This document shows, one piece after another, positions 50,301-52,692 of a stretch of DNA of 52,692 bases. The notes beneath the pieces were generated by a model. That model was not told the DNA's origin. It did not search any database and saw only the letters and a list, made by a program, of their open reading frames with translations. The position numbers and the translations under genes were made by a program. Numbering within the stretch: the stretch's first letter is position 1; each line of letters opens with the position of its first letter. The stretch is taken from positions 1-52,692 of the forward strand of contig WPIO01000417.1 in the NCBI GenBank assembly GCA_009760855.2, written 5' to 3'. The DNA is from Cristatella mucedo. Taxonomy: Eukaryota > Bryozoa > Phylactolaemata > Cristatellidae.

Positions 50301-52692
50301 CAACTGGTAGCTCTTACCTGAGAACTATAGAATTAAGTTAAAGGCGCATTGTGTAAACGTAAAAAAGTCCAAATATGCATTAACTTTGAATTATTCCTGA
50401 CGCAGTTTCTCTAATTTGTACTTACAGATGAATAAGGAAGGCTCAGTGATCCGAAAGGCAAGGCATAGGCATAGTACCACCATGCTAGGCTGGGGCTGTA
50501 ACTGTTCAACACCAGCATCCATTAGCGACTGGGGTGGATCTGAAAAAGGATCAGGCAGTGTTTCATAAAAAATCACTCGCCTCGTAGACCACTAAACAAC
50601 TTAAAAGTCTAAAATCAACGAAATTCGATGGAATTAAGTAACTGCAAACGTGTGAGCGAATGAGAGTTAACAATGAGTGAGGCTAGACTCGAACATCACT
50701 GACCGCTGAACGAGGTGAGATAAGGCACCATATATTGTTAACAAGAGCTCGGCATGTAACTATAATGTAATAGCTGTTGCTTAATACTTGAAATCCATTA
50801 TATATAAATGAATATCTTTCTATGTACTTAGAATTAAGAGTGGTGATGAAGCAAATTTAGGCTAACAGATATTTTATGCTTACTAGGACAGCCTCAGGAG
50901 GCGTACAGACTCAAGCAAAAACTCACAGGTATGGAGACCATGTGCTAAGGTTATGGATTCAGGGTGCCTTTTAGTTTTACGAGACTCGTCGTGTGAGGAG
51001 AGGCTATTAAGTCCATCGGAATTGAGAGAATGCAAAGTAAATGCGAAAACTCCAAGCTATTTAAGGCAAACACTGGCTAGAGGTAAGTGCAACTTTCTGG
51101 GGGAAGAATTAACTTGATCTGATCAGCAAGTAGTTCTGATATGTGAAGCATAGCATGATAATTGAGTCAATATTTCCCTTAGCATGGCTCGTGCACAAAT
51201 TTGAGAGCAATTCACCTCGTTGAACAAGCAGCTGTAATTCCTCCTTGTACTTATCTTTTGGAAGTAGTTTTTCAGAAGAATTCATCAATCCTGTCGCCCC
51301 ATCGTCCACCGTTCACCAACTGTAATTACGGGTTCCCAAAAAGTCCACGAAATGAGAGCAAATTACTAATCTTACCAACGGAGGCCTCAAAATGATGCAT
51401 GGATTCGACTTTAAGGTTGTTTCATTGCCAAACAGGTGACGCCACTAGCCTGCAAAGGCAAGCTACTTTTCCCTTCCCAGAGTGCTCTCTTGCCCGACAC
51501 TTATTTTTCCGGCAACCTCGCCATTGCTTGCCCTGAATTGAAATATGCTGTTTACCGCTTCTTCATTTCGTAGGAACTGCAAGTCTGGAACTTACTCTTC
51601 TCGCTTTTTTAAATCGGGTATTGAATCGGCTTTATTGAGACTTTAACCGCGGATATGTTTTTTCGCTCAGATTTCCCTGTGCATAGCACACCTTTAAGTT
51701 GTCTTTTATTTACTTTACGAACCTACGTTTTTATGAATCAGTGAGGATTACTAACCACGCGATGCGCTTGTCATGACCCTAAGTGTTTGCTTAAGTGTTT
51801 CTGCGGGTTTTTCAACGCACGGCGCCTGAGCCTGCACTTTGGATGCTGGGCTTCCTACCTTGGCGTTTTGAGCGTCGACAGGGAGACAGACAAACTTGCT
51901 TTGTTTTTTTAGCGATTAGCAAATTGTCCGAAGAGATATTGTTTGTGTTTGTTTTCTAGGCCAACTGCTTTATAGTTTTTATTACTATTATATGCTAGAA
52001 AAACGGATATTATATGCTAAAATTCTCCCAAAACATAGCTTGCTAGCTCTGTTGGATAGTAGTCGGATGAAGGTTGCTTAAGTCCTCGACGCTGGCTAAT
52101 GCGGCTACGGTTGGGTTTACGCTCGATTAAGGCAACGATTATATACTATATTATGATGACTAATAACTATCCATCCCTATTCTTTTCCAGATTTTCTCAG
52201 CAAAATATCACTGATAACTTGTTTCAAATCGATCTGCTTATTATTTGACCGTTGCGCATAAGAAATTACGTGCCCATGACATTTAAACGGTTACACTTTA
52301 CAGTAGCTTAGTCGTCTTCCCCCACTCCGGCAGCAGCAAGAGATTCGTCGATTGCTAGCGACCCGCTCATTAGCTATGATCGTGCGTACATATTGTCATC
52401 TTTATTATCGTATTTATCGTCTCAGTATTGTCATTCGAATGAAAATCTTACATGCTATTGTTGCTGCTAAGGTCCCTGATAATATGCAGTGACAAAGAAA
52501 GGCGTGCCGAAGCCGACGCAGGAGGCGGTGCGAGCTGAGTACCCGCTCGTTTCGTATTCCCAGCTCTCTATTTTAAACCTCTCAGCATGCTCTCCCTCAA
52601 GCGCTGCTCAAGTGATTCTCTAACTTAATGGTCATCAGACCTGCTGTAACCTTCAGCGGCCTAACTTAACGCTTGTCTGTGGAATCCTCGCT
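50301..52692. other. No recognised gene or repeat
   Basis: AT-leaning unique sequence. Small open frames (50,391-50,576 minus, 51,109-51,309 minus, 51,201-51,395 plus) have no domain or splice support. Confidence 0.45.

Overview
This is a stretch of metazoan nuclear DNA. It shows canonical GT-AG introns, non-LTR retrotransposons with APE-type endonuclease and reverse transcriptase, tRNA-derived SINEs, solo LTRs, satellite DNA and long microsatellites. No operons, Shine-Dalgarno sites, phage or CRISPR arrays are present. The phylum cannot be fixed from the sequence alone. A lophotrochozoan, possibly a flatworm, is a guess resting only on the micro-exon style of the one host gene family.

Most of the window is transposon debris. 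The dominant family (called LINE-1f here, L2/CR1-like) is present in about 20 mostly 5'-truncated copies on both strands; the most complete runs from about 46.2 to 49.35 kb. Its 3' end is a conserved stem-loop followed by (ATT)n. A second family (LINE-2f, also CR1-like) ends in (ATTAC)n. At least three tRNA-headed SINE types occur, one of which carries a copy of the LINE-1f 3' tail. An LTR retrotransposon (39,709-43,683) has LTRs, an initiator-Met-type primer binding site, a gag-like ORF, a polypurine tract and a 5-bp target duplication, but no pol; two LINE-1f copies have landed in it. Two probable solo LTRs sit at 33.6 and 37.7 kb. A degenerate ~160-170 bp satellite lies at 1.9-3.7 kb on the plus strand and again, inverted, at 27.5-30.2 kb.

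Between the two satellite blocks (about 11-21.4 kb) is the only convincing host-gene content: a small cluster of paralogous, apparently secreted-protein genes made of tiny symmetric exons, all intron phase 1. Gene 1 (12,231-14,441) and gene 2 (16,939-21,346) share a signal-peptide exon, a 36-nt micro-exon, 57-nt exons and a 113-nt terminal exon with the same stop. Each faces, head to head, a decayed minus-strand relative (11,348 and 15,886 leftwards). The shared upstream region of each pair carries an inverted repeat with a CRE-like TGACGTAA site. In gene 2 an exon pair is duplicated and one exon is expanded by an in-frame 12-bp minisatellite. Some paralogues use GC instead of GT donors. The rest (21.7-25 kb) is CCG-rich low-complexity DNA, and 49.4-52.7 kb shows no recognisable gene. 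All gene models are read by eye from splice sites and paralogue comparison, without transcript evidence.
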